The position numbers and the translations under genes are program-made. DNA of 64,000 bases from Selaginella moellendorffii (Eukaryota; Streptophyta; Lycopodiopsida; Selaginellales; Selaginellaceae): the NCBI RefSeq assembly GCF_000143415.4, contig NW_003314326.1, positions 376,945 through 440,944 on the forward strand, given 5' to 3'. Shown one piece after another: positions 20,031-31,095 of the stretch (position 1 is the stretch's first letter; each line of letters begins with the position of its first letter). The notes below the pieces were generated by a model, which saw only the letters and a program-made list of their open reading frames with translations, was not told the origin of the DNA and ran no database searches.

Positions 20031-23000
20031 TTGCCAATACAAAACACCTTACGATTTCCTCCCACTTTCCCGTCGAACTAGATATGGACTGATGTGTGGC
20101 TCTTTTAGGATTTCTAGCTACCTGAGATGACGGAGTATGCAAATACTGATGATTTTGTGGATCCTGTCTCAGCTGTGTTGTACTTCCTACTACTCTTAGC
20201 TACAAAAAAACTGAATCATTTGCGAGAGATCTTTGCATACAAGAAGAAGATCATAGACAAGCTTCTTATGGTGCTGAAACAAAAGGCATTTGGCGAGAAT
20301 AAGTGATACCTCTACCTCTTCTAGCAAGTTGAAACCAAAGACTGGTAGCGCCTTGTCTAGACACTCCTTACCGATTGGGTGAGTGATAACCAAGCTTTGC
20401 CACATAGAAAATGCTCCAATGGTCCTAAGAGTACAATTGAGTCACAAGATACAAGGGCTCATATGGAAAGGGTATTGATCTAGAGAACCATAGATCAACT
20501 TGAGTGATGGATTCAAGTTTTTGAGCCAAAATGCACCATCGCTCATGATTGGACTCATCCCATTGTAGTTGGATACTTTGGAAGGAGCAAATGTAGACCC
20601 AATTGATAATGGTTGCATCATGTTTGACCCATTGGAGAATTTGAGTGGATGAAAGTTCCCTTTTGCCACCACATGAGTTCTTGACACAACCTTACACTGC
20701 CTTCCAAAACCATATAAGTTGTGGACACTTACAAATCCTTTAGGATGGAGATCCCCTTTAGACGCATTTGACTGGATCCAGATGGTGGCTTTACTATAAC
20801 CAAATATGGTATAGTGGTCAAAACAAATAGTGGAAGCATTATACCGACATGTAATGTTAGGGAACTACACTTATAAGCCAACTATCCAATTCCAAAAGAT
20901 TGTAGATGAGGTTTTCAAGTAAGTTGCTTTCCATGGATGATGTGATGGGGATGCTTTTTTGAATACAAAAAGCTAGAATCTATCAGAAGGGGACCAATGT
21001 ACATGGAACCAGCTTCAACCGTATTGCCATTGTGACTGCTAGGATATGAAGGAGGCATTTTTTGGCTTGACTTGTTGTTTTGGTATATGCTGAATAATTT
21101 GGACAAGTATTGGCCTGACTCAAGCTTGACGTCATCAGACCACCTTGCTATCTTCCTGTCCCTGCACACTGCTAATCTGCAAGTGATTCTCTAGATAGCT
21201 GCTTTTCTGCAAATCTAAGAATGGATGTAAGCAGCTGCTATTGAAATGGCAAAAAAGCTAACCAACCCAGATCTGGAGTTCATTCCACATGGCCAGACTA
21301 AGGTGAACATATGCAAGTTCATCCCCGTCCAACAGTACAAGTCCCTAACATCCTTACGACATGATGGTAGTTGATCACCAGGATGGACAATGTCTACTAG
21401 GTTGACATCACAAGAGACTAACACACCACCATCAGTCTCCAAAATGTTTTAGGCCAATGCAAGCTTGAATAAATAAAAGTTACACAAGAGGCTCAATGTA
21501 AGAAAGAAGTGATATATAATTTCTATTTTCTTCTTCCATGATTGGTATCTAATGAAAATGCTCTCATAATTACTTACATAGTGTACTCTACACTACATCC
21601 ATCATTTGGCCAGAAGAAAATGGCTAGTCAAAGAAGGAATAGAGAGTGAACAAAAGTTTATACACCTCCAATGTATTAGTGTTGGATTTGAGAGGATCAC
21701 TTACCATGAGTTCCTTGGTTATGCTTAGAACAAAGAGCACAAGTGAACCATTGATTAGATTTATTTTCTGTTTGATAATTAGAAAATACAACACAAACTC
21801 TATTTTCCCACAATGGGATAGACCCCACAGTTTGATAACAAAGGTTTTTTTTTAAAAAGTCTTGTTTACAAAAAACTTTATTATCCCATTAATAAGATAA
21901 TGGAACATATGAATAGACATGCCATGGTAAAAAAAAAAACTTTGGATTCCTTATAGAATCTTGCATTGAGAGATATGCTATATGGCTAGGCAAGCTATAG
22001 CTATTCGACTTCATGGCCACATGCATTGTATTTTTTCACACCAAAAAGTATGAAGCAATGAGAAATAATGTTAGGGTTTCTCACTTGTATCTGTCGCTGC
22101 TGCATTCTCCAGGAGTGCATCCAAAAGCATAGCAAGGTTGGGCTGCTACAAGGCTGTGTGCTAGCACAACCATGCACATTCCTCGCCCACACCAAGATCA
22201 ATAGTTGCTTCGTTACGCATCAGAAAAATGAGTAATGCCAATGAAGTGTTTGCTTGGGTATAGCTCAAAACAACTACTAAGGTCGGGAGGAATCTCACTA
22301 CCACTTTCCTGGCAGCGCAAAAACTGGTACAAATGATTTGGTTTTTGAGTCTTTCCTCACCCCCAGCCTGTAGGAACTCTTTACGGCCAGAATGCTGGAA
22401 CTTAATACAACGACAGAAGGGGCTTTCACAGACTCTGCTCAGGTAGTGCTTGTGATATCGACTGATCTAGTATCTAATCACCCCCTCAAAAAAAAGACAT
22501 GATGACGGTGATTAGACTAGACAGTGAGATTCATGAGACAATAGAAAGCAATCAGGTTGAGCATGTTTGTTCTAGTCTTTGGAAGTCACTTCTGGTGTGC
22601 AGCTCAGACATGTACCTAAGTACATTGGCTTGTGAGCATCAATCTTGCATGTGTCATTTCATTCTTGAATCTTAGCTTTGTACTTTTATAAAAATGAGAG
22701 ATAGAGCTAGTGGAGATTGCATTACTAATCCTCATTTTCCATGATACAGATTCTACCTAGACACCCAAACTATAGGAGGTGACATAGGAAATGTTTGGAG
22801 ATATTGTTTTGGTCGTGGTTGGTACTAGGTTACCAGACAAATGATCGTACACCCCAAATGAATGTACCAGAAATGTATGAGCTTTTGCTTCTAATTTGTG
22901 TAAGGGTCAGTCCCATAAATCCTCCAAACACAAATCTAGCTACTAAAACTCTAAAATCTTCCTATCTTGCAAAACAATTCACTAGGAAAGTTAAATTAGT

Positions 23001-25172
23001 TTGTCATGCTAAGTTCACCACTTATTGGGAGATGAGGGCTATCCCAACCTCTTTAACTTAAGATCTCCATAGATCCATCACAAACTCAAGCCCTTTCACA
23101 TGCCCTAAACTCCTTTTGCTAAGTTATAATTTAGCTTATATTTATGCTTTCTCTATTATAACTTGCATAAAAGATATGATGATCCTGAGTTCAAGTTCAA
23201 AGACTGGTAAGTTCACTTTTAATAACAACTTCCTTCCTCCAAGTCAAAGATTGGTATGAGGTCTAAATCTCATAGTTTAGCTTCCTCAACTGAATTATGC
23301 TTATGCAAACTTATGAATATTCCTATATAATTGGGATTGATAGGATCTACCTTGGAGAATTCCCCCTGGAGGGTAGAAATGCCTACTAGGTTATTATACC
23401 AGAGAAACCTTATGATATCAAAGGTTTCCCATTGCATGCACACTATGACTTAGAGGGAGGATTGATCTCTCCTCTCTCCAAGCTTTCCAAGAATTGTGCA
23501 GGGCTGAATAGCTTATCTTTTGTGAGGCCTAATGCTTTCACTCTTTTCCACATTACTAAAGTGGGAATATGATCAGTATTTGTTTTTCTTGAGGATTTCA
23601 AAGGATTATGATGCCAATGGAGGCAATGGATCAAAGACTTCCACGACCCAGCAGGCATGCTCAAGACATACTTTCATTAACAAAATATAAATAAAAACAT
23701 ATGATAGAAATGAATAATGCCCTCCTTATTGCTGCAGCTATACTTATATAGTCCTCAATACATTACAAGACATATATGCAAATGCATGACTTATACAAAA
23801 GAAAATTATAGAAAGGTGGTGTGTGGATAAAGAAATTGGTAGCATATCCATGCACTTTAATGCATGCATTGTAGCTGCTAGAGCTGGATGTTGCAGCACA
23901 TTCTCTACCTGAATCATAGTTCCATAGCTTACACCCTCAAACCCAGATTGAAGAATCAAAGAACCCTTGGCAAAGTTGTGGGTATGTGGGCGTCCATAGC
24001 TTTGGCATGCCATGGCTATTATTGGTAAAATCTTCCCATCTTAATTTTAAAACTTAGTTTTTTTATATTTCATATGTATATGCTTATATTTTAGTTATCA
24101 ACTGAAAAATATCTCCTTTTCTTTCTGGTTTTGAATTTTGCCACAACTTAGTACATTTAGTCTCTATTTAAAATGTTAGCTAAATTAATTTATGGAGTAT
24201 TTCATTAAGGTTTTAATATTTTGTAAGTATGTTTTTTCCTGATTATACTTATAATTCTTTTTAATAAAAAATACTATTCTAAAACCGGGTAACTGAATTT
24301 TTTATGATAAATTTCAGATCTTTGCTACTCAATCACTTGTGGTCTTGATTGTTAGTGTTTAAAACTAAAGCACAACACATCATGTCATATTTGAATACTA
24401 TGAAGTAAAGGCAAAATTTTATCACCCAAATGGCTATATTATGCATAGTCTTAAAGAATAACATGACATTTCTTTTGTTCTCCAAAGAGAAAATATATTC
24501 TTTAAAATATTTCTTATTGTGTGTTGGGCCAGTTCAGCCACAGGAGAAAATGGGTTTGTGCTGGAATTCTCCCAGGATTTAGGTCTATTTTCAATGAGAA
24601 GGATGGCAAATTGATGATGTGGAGTTTGCTAGCAAGGTGGATGGCAGTGATGTAGTGATTGTAGGCTCACACGGTTGATCCAAAACCAACAGTTCTAGAG
24701 GAGCAAGGAGGAGCTAATGGCAGTAAAGAGAAGGAGCAACATTTTTTATCGCAAGATCTCTAGGTAGGAAAAAATAGTTAAAGAGAACTTTCAACCTAGT
24801 GTTCTTATTGATGCTACTATGAGATATAGGAAAATTTGGTGTGAAACTTAATTATTCTTGTTAAGTATTGTGAATATGACTATAAATATTAAAAGTTATC
24901 AGTTAGAGTCAATAAGTCCTTTTAAATATTCTTCTTAGTGGCAGGAGATCAGTAGAAAATCATGACATTTAATATTTATATGTAGTCCATTATATCATTT
25001 ATAAATTTTTAACATATAAACACAAGATTAATTTAAATAAATTTCAATTGTTAAATAGTAAAAAATAAATATATCCAAAATTACAGTGTTCTTTAAAAAG
25101 GAAAATAAGAGGAAAGATAAATGTGAAGTATAGTAGAAACATGTGTGGGTCTCCAGAGAGAGCAAGAGCAAT
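20031..25172. other. AT-rich region without recognised genes
   Basis: No family was recognised on either strand. Short open frames occur on the minus strand at 20196-20405, 20442-20864, 20915-21169, 21215-21442, 23443-23664 and 23744-24013, and on the plus strand at 21646-21855 and 22795-23061. Several minus-strand frames have protein-like composition and could be exons of a decayed gene. Convincing splice sites joining them were not found. Confidence 0.4.
20442..20864 (-). other. Unrecognised exon-like open frame (141 codons, no clear start)
   Basis: On the minus strand a stop-free frame runs from just after a TAG at 20865-20867 to a TGA at 20442. It encodes a balanced, non-repetitive sequence with YTIFGYSKATIWIQS, YGFGRQCKVVSRTHVV and NYNGMSPIMSDGAFW segments and three potential N-glycosylation sites near its start. 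The stop codon at its upstream edge is itself a possible splice acceptor (GTGTAG before TTCCCT), which would fit an internal or last exon. No family was recognised. A 141-codon open frame in DNA this AT-rich is unlikely by chance but not impossible. Confidence 0.35.
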
Positions 25173-25412
25173 GATGGCCACCAATCCAAAGTACTCCAGC
25201 TTCAACACCGTCGCTGGACCATCACAGCCTGTGTCTCCCAGATGGCCCACGCTCTCTCACGCCGATTCCTCCGACCCAAGAAGGTCGCCACGCTTGTCCG
25301 CCCCATGATCCTCCTCACCTTCATGGGCAGCGTCCCTCTACCAGGCCGCAAGGAATCCCCAACCTCACCCCACGATTGTTGAGGTGGGCAATCCACCCCT
25401 CCTTCCTAACTG
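25173..25412 (+). pseudogene. Fasciclin-like arabinogalactan protein pseudogene, internally deleted
   Basis: Blocks of this stretch match the intact gene at 44639-45418 in the same order: GCCACCAATCCAAAGTACTC, then CCCAGATGGCC...CACGCCGATTCCTCCGACCC, then CGTCCGCCCCATGATCCTCC, then CTCTACCAGGCCGC, then CCAACCTCACC and GTTGAGGTGGGCAATCC. Between blocks, parts of the source gene are missing, so only the outer segments of the FAS1 domain remain. No signal peptide or anchor region is left. Confidence 0.85.
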
Positions 25413-25440
25413 GGAACATTCGCTCATCAGCAAGAGTTGA

Positions 25441-25668
25441 CGCACAGGAGGAGCTCCTCACTCTCTAAACCGGAAGCTGGCTGCTTGGACCGGATGGGCA
25501 AAATTCTACGGGTACGACGCTGGGGTACGCCAGTTCTTCAATGGTCTTCCAAGGGTGATCCTTGGCGACTCGGTGTTGAAGATGACGCAGGAGGATCTCA
25601 GGAAAAGGATGAGGCTCAATGATGAAATTGATGAAGTGCTGAATAGCGACCTTCCCGATTCTAGTTGA
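25441..25668 (+). other. Unrecognised 75-codon coding-like fragment upstream of the DYW PPR gene
   Basis: An open frame with good coding composition, ending in TGA at 25666 and containing WTGWAKFYGYDAG, RQFFNGLPRVILGD and KMTQEDLRKRMRLNDEIDEV. The last segment is faintly like the helical end of a SAM domain, but this is weak. It has no start codon and looks like the 3' end of a gene captured beside the fasciclin pseudogene. It ends 22 bp before the PPR ATG, so it probably overlaps that gene's 5' UTR or promoter. Confidence 0.4.
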
Positions 25669-25690
25669 TGGAAAGGTATACACGATTTCC

Positions 25691-28423
25691 ATGAATGGTG
25701 AGAGCTCGCGAGCATTGTGGCAGCTGAGACAGCTGACCAGGTTGGTGCGATCCTGCGGGAGCTCGAAAAACCTCGCCGAGGCAAGGCGGCTTCATGCCCG
25801 GATTCTCAGGAGCGAGCATCGCAACACCAAGTTCCTGAACGATCAGCTGGTGATCATGTTTGGAAAATGCGGGAGCGTGGATGATGCTCGCGGGGTTTTT
25901 TCTGGCATTGCTGAGCCGGACAGTATCTCCTCAAATAGTATGCTTGCAGCATATGCCCAAAACGGGCATCTTGACGAGGCAAGAGCCATCTTTGAGGGCA
26001 TGACTAGTCGGACAGTGGTGTCGTGGAACTCAACTATGTCGGCTTACGCCCAGAATCGCAGTTTGAATGACTCAAAAGCGATGTTTGATGCGATGCCTGA
26101 AACTACATATGTTTCGTGGAACACAATTATATCAGCATTTGCCCAAACTGGGCATATGGAAGAATCGAAGAGACTTTTTGATTCCATGCCTGAAAGGAGC
26201 GAGGTGTCATGGAATAGCTTGATCGCTGCGTACGCCCACCGGGGCTGTGCGGGAGAAGCCATGGATTGCCTAGAGAGAATGCCCGAGTCGAGCGTGGTGT
26301 CGTGGAATTCGGCCATGGGTGCGTACATCCAGGCCGGAGAGCTCAAAGGAGCCGTGAAGATCTTCAAGAGCATGCCGGAGCGCGACTCCATCTCTTGCAA
26401 CGCGATGCTGGCGGCGTATGCCCAGTCCGAGCAGCCCACCAAGGCAAAGAAGGTGTTTGATCGATACAAGCTTGGCAAGAGCGTGGTGTCGTGGACTTCT
26501 CTTCTCCAGGCAAATGCCATGGCTGGAGATCTGGACGAGGCAGAGATCGTCTTCTTGCTCATGCCGCAGCACGATTTCATCTCGTGGACCGCTGTGGCCT
26601 CGGCGTTTGGATCGAATGGTTGCTTGGAGCAGCTGGAGGCGAGCTTGAATGGATCGTCCTCGGCCGAGAAAGAGGGAGCACAAACGGCGATGGTGGGAGG
26701 CTACGCGCAGTGTGGACAAACCGAGAATGCCAAGTCCATCTTCGACACCATGCCCGCTCGCACAATCCTCTCGTGGAGCAATCTTCTCTCGGGTTATGCC
26801 CAGCGCGGGCGGAGTAGCGACGCAAGGATGGTGTTTGCCAAAATGCCGATACACGAGGTGCTGAGCTCCACCGTGGTGATCTCGAGTTTAGCGCAGAGAG
26901 GCGAAGCGCTAGAGGCGAGGGCGATCTTTGATGGAATGGTTGAGCACAGCGACATCACCTGGAACTCTATTCTCTCGGCCTACGTAGCGCAGGGAGATGT
27001 GGAGCAATCCAAGAGGGTGTTTGAGTCCATCCCAGAGAGAGGTATTGTTTCCTGGACTGGAATCCTTCAGGCTTATGCCGAGACTGGAGATTTGGCACTG
27101 GCAAACATGACGTATGATCGAATGCCCGAGCAAGACGTGATTTCGTGCACAACACTAGTCCAGGCATATGCCCAAACGGCGCATTTATCAAGAGCAAAAG
27201 AGTTGTTTTTGGCCATGCCTCGGCGCGATCGTCTTTCGTGGGTGGCGATTCTCACTGGTTTTTCATGTCAGAGAGATGTCAATTCGGCAAAATTAGCGTT
27301 TGATCGCATGCCCGAGCAGGACGAAGTGTCATGCTCGGCTATGATAGCAGCATATGCCGAGAATGGGCATCTTGTAGAGGCGGAGATTTTGCTTCGGAGC
27401 AAGCCCAACCAGCAAATTTTATCATGGACGGCGATCATCACGGCGTACGCACAGCAAGGATTCGTGTCGAAAGCCAAAGAAACTTTCGAGAGGTTGAAGA
27501 ATGTCAAGGACGTGATGCTTTGGACTGCGATGATCGTGGTGTATGCTCGAAACGGGCATTGTCGAGAGGCGGTGGTGACGTTTGAGACGATGACACAGGA
27601 AGGAATGAGACCCGACGAGGTTTGCTTTGTGACGATCCTCACAGCGTGCAGTCACGGTGGTCTTTTAGACGAGAGCCGGATGTTCTTTCGATCACTAAGA
27701 GATTTTGGGATTCAAGCGACGAACCAGCATTACCTCTGCATGATCGACATCCTCGGAAGATTAGGACACCTCGATCGAGTGGAAGAGCTCCTCCACACCA
27801 TGCCTTTTGTTCCAGACGAGGAGGGGTGGGGAGGCTTCCTGGGCGCTTGCAAGATGTATGGCGATTTGGATCGAGCTGACCAAGTTGCGAGAAGGACCCC
27901 TGGACTGAACGCTGCTTCTCACGTATCGCTGAGAAACATGCTTGGAATCGCGGGGAGAACAGAGGACGCAGCAGCCGTGAGGAAGAAGATGGTTTCTAGC
28001 GGCTTGAGCAAGCAGCCCGGGATCAGCCTCATCATCGTCAACAGCGAGATGCACAGCTTCACATCCGGTGACGAATCCCACCCTCGAATCCACGAGATCC
28101 GCGCGGAGCTGCAGAGGCTCACGTCTCAAATGCGCGAGTCCGGCTACGTTCCCGACACGCACGACGTGTTCCATGCAGTGAGTGAGGCGGGCAAGAGCGA
28201 GCTTGTGTGGCACCACAGCGAGAAGCTCGCTATCGCGTTTGGATTGATCAGCACGTCGCCGGGAGTGCCACTGTGGATCAGGAAGAACCTCCGCGTGTGC
28301 CTCGATTGCCACAGTGCCACCAAGTTCATCTCCAAGGTCACGGGACGGTCAATTGTCGTCCGGGACTCGTACCGGTTTCACAAGTTCGAGAATGGATCGT
28401 GCTCTTGTGGAGATTTCTGGTAA
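25691..28423 (+). CDS. DYW-class PPR protein (probable organellar C-to-U RNA editing factor)
   Basis: Intronless, 910 residues, starting at ATG 25691. About residues 45-680 are an array of ~31-residue S-type repeats (SWNxxxxAYAQxGxxxEAKxxFDxMPxR pattern). A last long repeat, E1/E2 motifs (QHYLCMIDILGRLGHL) and E+ follow. The C-terminal ~120 residues form a complete DYW cytidine-deaminase-like domain. It has the PG-box region (ESGYVPDT), the zinc-binding/catalytic HSE motif (HHSEKLAIAFGLI), the CLDCH motif, and the end RFHKFENGSCSCGDFW. The final tripeptide is DFW rather than DYW. Established knowledge: DYW proteins bind a cis element with the repeats and deaminate a specific cytidine in plastid or mitochondrial RNA. 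The gene appears intact. It is flanked by relics of a fasciclin gene and a DEAD-box-like gene, so the locus sits inside rearranged duplicated DNA. Confidence 0.95.
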   Translation: MNGESSRALWQLRQLTRLVRSCGSSKNLAEARRLHARILRSEHRNTKFLNDQLVIMFGKCGSVDDARGVFSGIAEPDSISSNSMLAAYAQNGHLDEARAIFEGMTSRTVVSWNSTMSAYAQNRSLNDSKAMFDAMPETTYVSWNTIISAFAQTGHMEESKRLFDSMPERSEVSWNSLIAAYAHRGCAGEAMDCLERMPESSVVSWNSAMGAYIQAGELKGAVKIFKSMPERDSISCNAMLAAYAQSEQPTKAKKVFDRYKLGKSVVSWTSLLQANAMAGDLDEAEIVFLLMPQHDFISWTAVASAFGSNGCLEQLEASLNGSSSAEKEGAQTAMVGGYAQCGQTENAKSIFDTMPARTILSWSNLLSGYAQRGRSSDARMVFAKMPIHEVLSSTVVISSLAQRGEALEARAIFDGMVEHSDITWNSILSAYVAQGDVEQSKRVFESIPERGIVSWTGILQAYAETGDLALANMTYDRMPEQDVISCTTLVQAYAQTAHLSRAKELFLAMPRRDRLSWVAILTGFSCQRDVNSAKLAFDRMPEQDEVSCSAMIAAYAENGHLVEAEILLRSKPNQQILSWTAIITAYAQQGFVSKAKETFERLKNVKDVMLWTAMIVVYARNGHCREAVVTFETMTQEGMRPDEVCFVTILTACSHGGLLDESRMFFRSLRDFGIQATNQHYLCMIDILGRLGHLDRVEELLHTMPFVPDEEGWGGFLGACKMYGDLDRADQVARRTPGLNAASHVSLRNMLGIAGRTEDAAAVRKKMVSSGLSKQPGISLIIVNSEMHSFTSGDESHPRIHEIRAELQRLTSQMRESGYVPDTHDVFHAVSEAGKSELVWHHSEKLAIAFGLISTSPGVPLWIRKNLRVCLDCHSATKFISKVTGRSIVVRDSYRFHKFENGSCSCGDFW

Positions 28424-28519
28424 ATCTATATGGTCATAGCAGTCGTTCTTCTATTACAATCCAAGCCATGCCAAGAAACTCAACGAGGACGGGGGCTCAA
28501 TAGTGTCTTATTGCTTCCT

Positions 28520-29010
28520 GCGTTCTTTCTTCTGGCTGCTCGTTTAGATCCTCGAAGCGAGCTTCAAGGATTTCCTGAGATAGAAAGAATTGCAGTCAGA
28601 GACACGAAAAGTATTAATGCTTGCCTCGCTGCCGCTTCAATCCACTGAGCATTTTCCCTACGTCTTTCTTCCTCGAGACAGATGAGTTTTATACTTAAAA
28701 CAACTTACCCATCAAACCTGCGATACTCATCCATGCTCACTCGTCCAGCCGCGACTTGGAGCAGTACAAGTGACCCTCTTTCCAAGGGTGGATCACTTGT
28801 CAAGCAACTTAGAGAAGAAGTAGTTCGTACGAATACGTTTATTTCTCTTAGAGACGAGCGACTATTTGATGGAATCTGGTGGTAAACTATGCGATTTAGC
28901 GAGCTATTATTACTGGTCTGCAAGAGTTCATCACCACTGTTCTTCCAAAGCAGTTGTTAATCTTGTTTTCCTGGACAAGCTTATGCGTTTTGAGGAGATT
29001 TCTTCACATC
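28520..29010. pseudogene. Scrambled pseudogene of the RecA2/DEAD-box-like gene (copies at 51468 and 52942)
   Basis: Read on the minus strand, 28560-28680 matches exon 4 of the tandem genes (GAAAGACGTAGGGAAAATGC, GCATTAATACTTTTCGTGTC). Also on the minus strand, 28690-28830 matches exon 3 with part of intron 2 (GTCGCGGCTGGACGAGTGAG). On the plus strand, 28838-29010 matches the end of intron 1 and exon 2 (GACGAGCGACTATTTGATGG, CAAAGCAGTTGTTAATCTTG). The order exon 4 reversed, exon 3 reversed, exon 2 forward needs one inversion with a breakpoint near the exon 2/intron 2 border. Confidence 0.82.
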
Positions 29011-29169
29011 TACTTAAGAGTCAAAAAACAAAGTTTTCCTATCTGTGAGATAAGTGTCTAAAAAGTAAACCAATTAAAAAATGAGTAATTACTTTAATTA
29101 GAAACACTGTTTAATTTCTAGATTTATATGCTTATTTTAAAATTAGAAAGGACTTCTAAGAAAAATAAA

Positions 29170-29640
29170 ATGTATAAGATTAAATAATATATAATAATTT
29201 ACATTTTTAACATGAAAATTTAGTAAATCAATATTTGTTATATCTAAATTAAATTTAATGAGATATTCCTAAATTTTAAATTATCATTAATATTTGTTGG
29301 ATTAGGGCAAAATATAAGCACTTTAGCGATAGATTGTGACAAGAAACCTTGGTTTTAGTGTTTTTCTCATCATTAAAATTTACTGCTAGTTATTTGGAAA
29401 TTTATTTACTTTAATTTGATTTTATAATTATAATTAATATCAAGAAAATAACAATATAATCAAATAATTTAAAAAATAAATTAGAAAACTAAAAGATCAT
29501 ATATATAACTCTTTGGAATCCATGTTTTAATGAATAGAGTGGAATTTTTAAAACTTTTTTGTTTTTTAAAATAGATATTTATATTTGTACATATTTATAT
29601 TGATAAATGGTTTTATAAACAGTAATACTTTCTTGTACAT
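29170..29640. repeat. AT-rich dispersed repeat, partner at 43670-44160
   Basis: The two stretches share a long series of landmarks in the same order, for example ATAATTTAYATTTTTAA, AAATTTAGTAAATC, GATATTCCTAAATTT, GGCAAAATATA/GGTAAAATATAGG and TTTTTGGAATCC. They are non-coding. It could be an old transposon or a duplicated intergenic block; no termini were recognised. Confidence 0.6.
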
Positions 29641-29659
29641 TAAGTTTTTTATTTTCTTC

Positions 29660-29810
29660 ATCTAGAAATCCCATAAATAAGAATGCACCCCTTCTTTCTA
29701 ACTGGTTATGGGTATTAAGATAGATTTAAATAGTACTAGCTTAGGACAAAGATTAAGGATCCTTGGGTTTAAATAATACTAACTTAGGTGATAGAGATTA
29801 AATAGCTTTT
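29660..29810 (+). repeat. Degenerate Cassandra-like 5S-bearing fragment
   Basis: AAATAAGAATGCACCCC followed by ATTAAGGATCCTTGGGTTTAAATAATACTAACTTAGGTGA corresponds to the LTR at 7670 (AATAAAAGTGCACCCCC ... GTTAAGCGTCCTTGGGTTTGAATAGTACTGGGTTGGGTGAC). The 5S part is partly duplicated (29728-29755 and 29755-29800). No target repeat was found. Confidence 0.6.
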
Positions 29811-30778
29811 GAACAACTTTCTTATATGTTCTTTTGTTCCTCTTTTATTCTCTCTCAACTTCTACAATCACACAAATTCCAACTCCACTAGTAGCAATTG
29901 TATTATAGTGAACAATCTTTCTAAAAAAGTTAAGAAGAAGATTTTTTCAGCATACTCAAAAGTATAAATTTGAAGACTCACTAGCTTTTTTATCCCTTCT
30001 ATAATGATCTTTGTATAGTGAGTTTTTTAAATAGTTTAACTTGGACACTACAAGGTTGATTATTCACAATTGAAGAATAAACAACAGGACAAGAAGAATG
30101 GCCAATCTTCTACTCACAGTAAGTTAGATATTAAAAAGTTGTAAACTTTGCAGTGTGAGGATGACAAGAACGACCATTTTGATTGGAGGAAGAAACTTTC
30201 AATCGTTGCTTGTCAGCTCAACTGTGTGTGGAACAAGATGGAACTCGAAAATACTTGTGAATCAACTTTAATGCTAGAGGGCGTGTTCTATGGCAATCCA
30301 ATGTGGATTTTATTGAATAGTGGGAGCGATAACAACTTTGTTTTGGCAAAGTTTGTTGTGGAGCATGGCTTGATCACTTGAAGAGTTCTTCCATACACGA
30401 TAGAAGGTGTAGCTACCTCTACTTAACATTTCGATGTTTGTGTCGAGGGGCTGGAAGTGTTAGTTGGCAAAACCACACTTGTAAAGACTTTTTATCTCGC
30501 GAATATCCATTGTGTGGATCTCATTCTTGGGATGCCATAGTTGATGAAGGTGGATCCAAAGATAAAGTGGAGTATTAAGCGTGTCTTGCTAGAGTATAGT
30601 GGCGTTAAAGATGTGTGGTTTGAAGAAGGAGTTCAACCACCAGTTGTTATACTCTCTGCTACATCTTTGAAGTGGGCTTGTCGTAATGGAAAAGCACTTT
30701 CGAGTTACTTGCTATTTGTTCGTAACTTGGGGAACTAAGACATATGTGAGGGAGAAGCAGTAGTACAGGATGTACTTG

Positions 30779-30930
30779 ACAAGTTTTCTAATGTTTTTCC
30801 TCCATTATGAGGTGTGTAGCATGGGTGTAAGCTTTTGAATTTAGACTTTTCGGGACAAGTTTTCTAATGTTTTTCCTCCATTATGAGGTGTGTAGCATGG
30901 GTGTAAGCTTCTAAATTTAGACTTCTCGGG
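30779..30930 (+). repeat. 76-bp tandem duplication across a Cassandra insertion junction
   Basis: ACAAGTTTTCTAATGTTTTT ... TTAGACTTYTCGGG occurs twice back to back (30779-30854, 30855-30930). Each unit holds family-C pol sequence, the ATGGG target repeat and the first ~30 bp of the Cassandra LTR, so the duplication happened after that insertion. Confidence 0.85.
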
Positions 30931-31095
30931 AGGTCACCCAACCCAATACTATTCAAACCCAAGGATGCTTAACCCCAAATATCCCAAGACCCTTAACCAA
31001 TTGAAAAAGGGGGTGCACTCTTATTCATGGGCCCTTTCCCTTTATATTTGAACCTCATGGATCATCTCTTAAGTTGTTCTCTTTAGTTGCTTACA
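30902..31095 (-). mobile_element. Second Cassandra-type solo LTR with 5S-like segment
   Basis: 194 bp, TGTAAG...CTTACA, flanked by the perfect target duplication ATGGG (30897-30901 and 31096-31100), inserted in family-C pol. On the minus strand it carries the 5S-like segment (GTTAAGCATCCTTGGG, AATAGTATTGGG, TTGGGTGACCTCCCGAGAAG). It aligns end to end with the reverse complement of 7670-7864. The 5S part has decayed slightly more than in the first copy. Confidence 0.87.
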
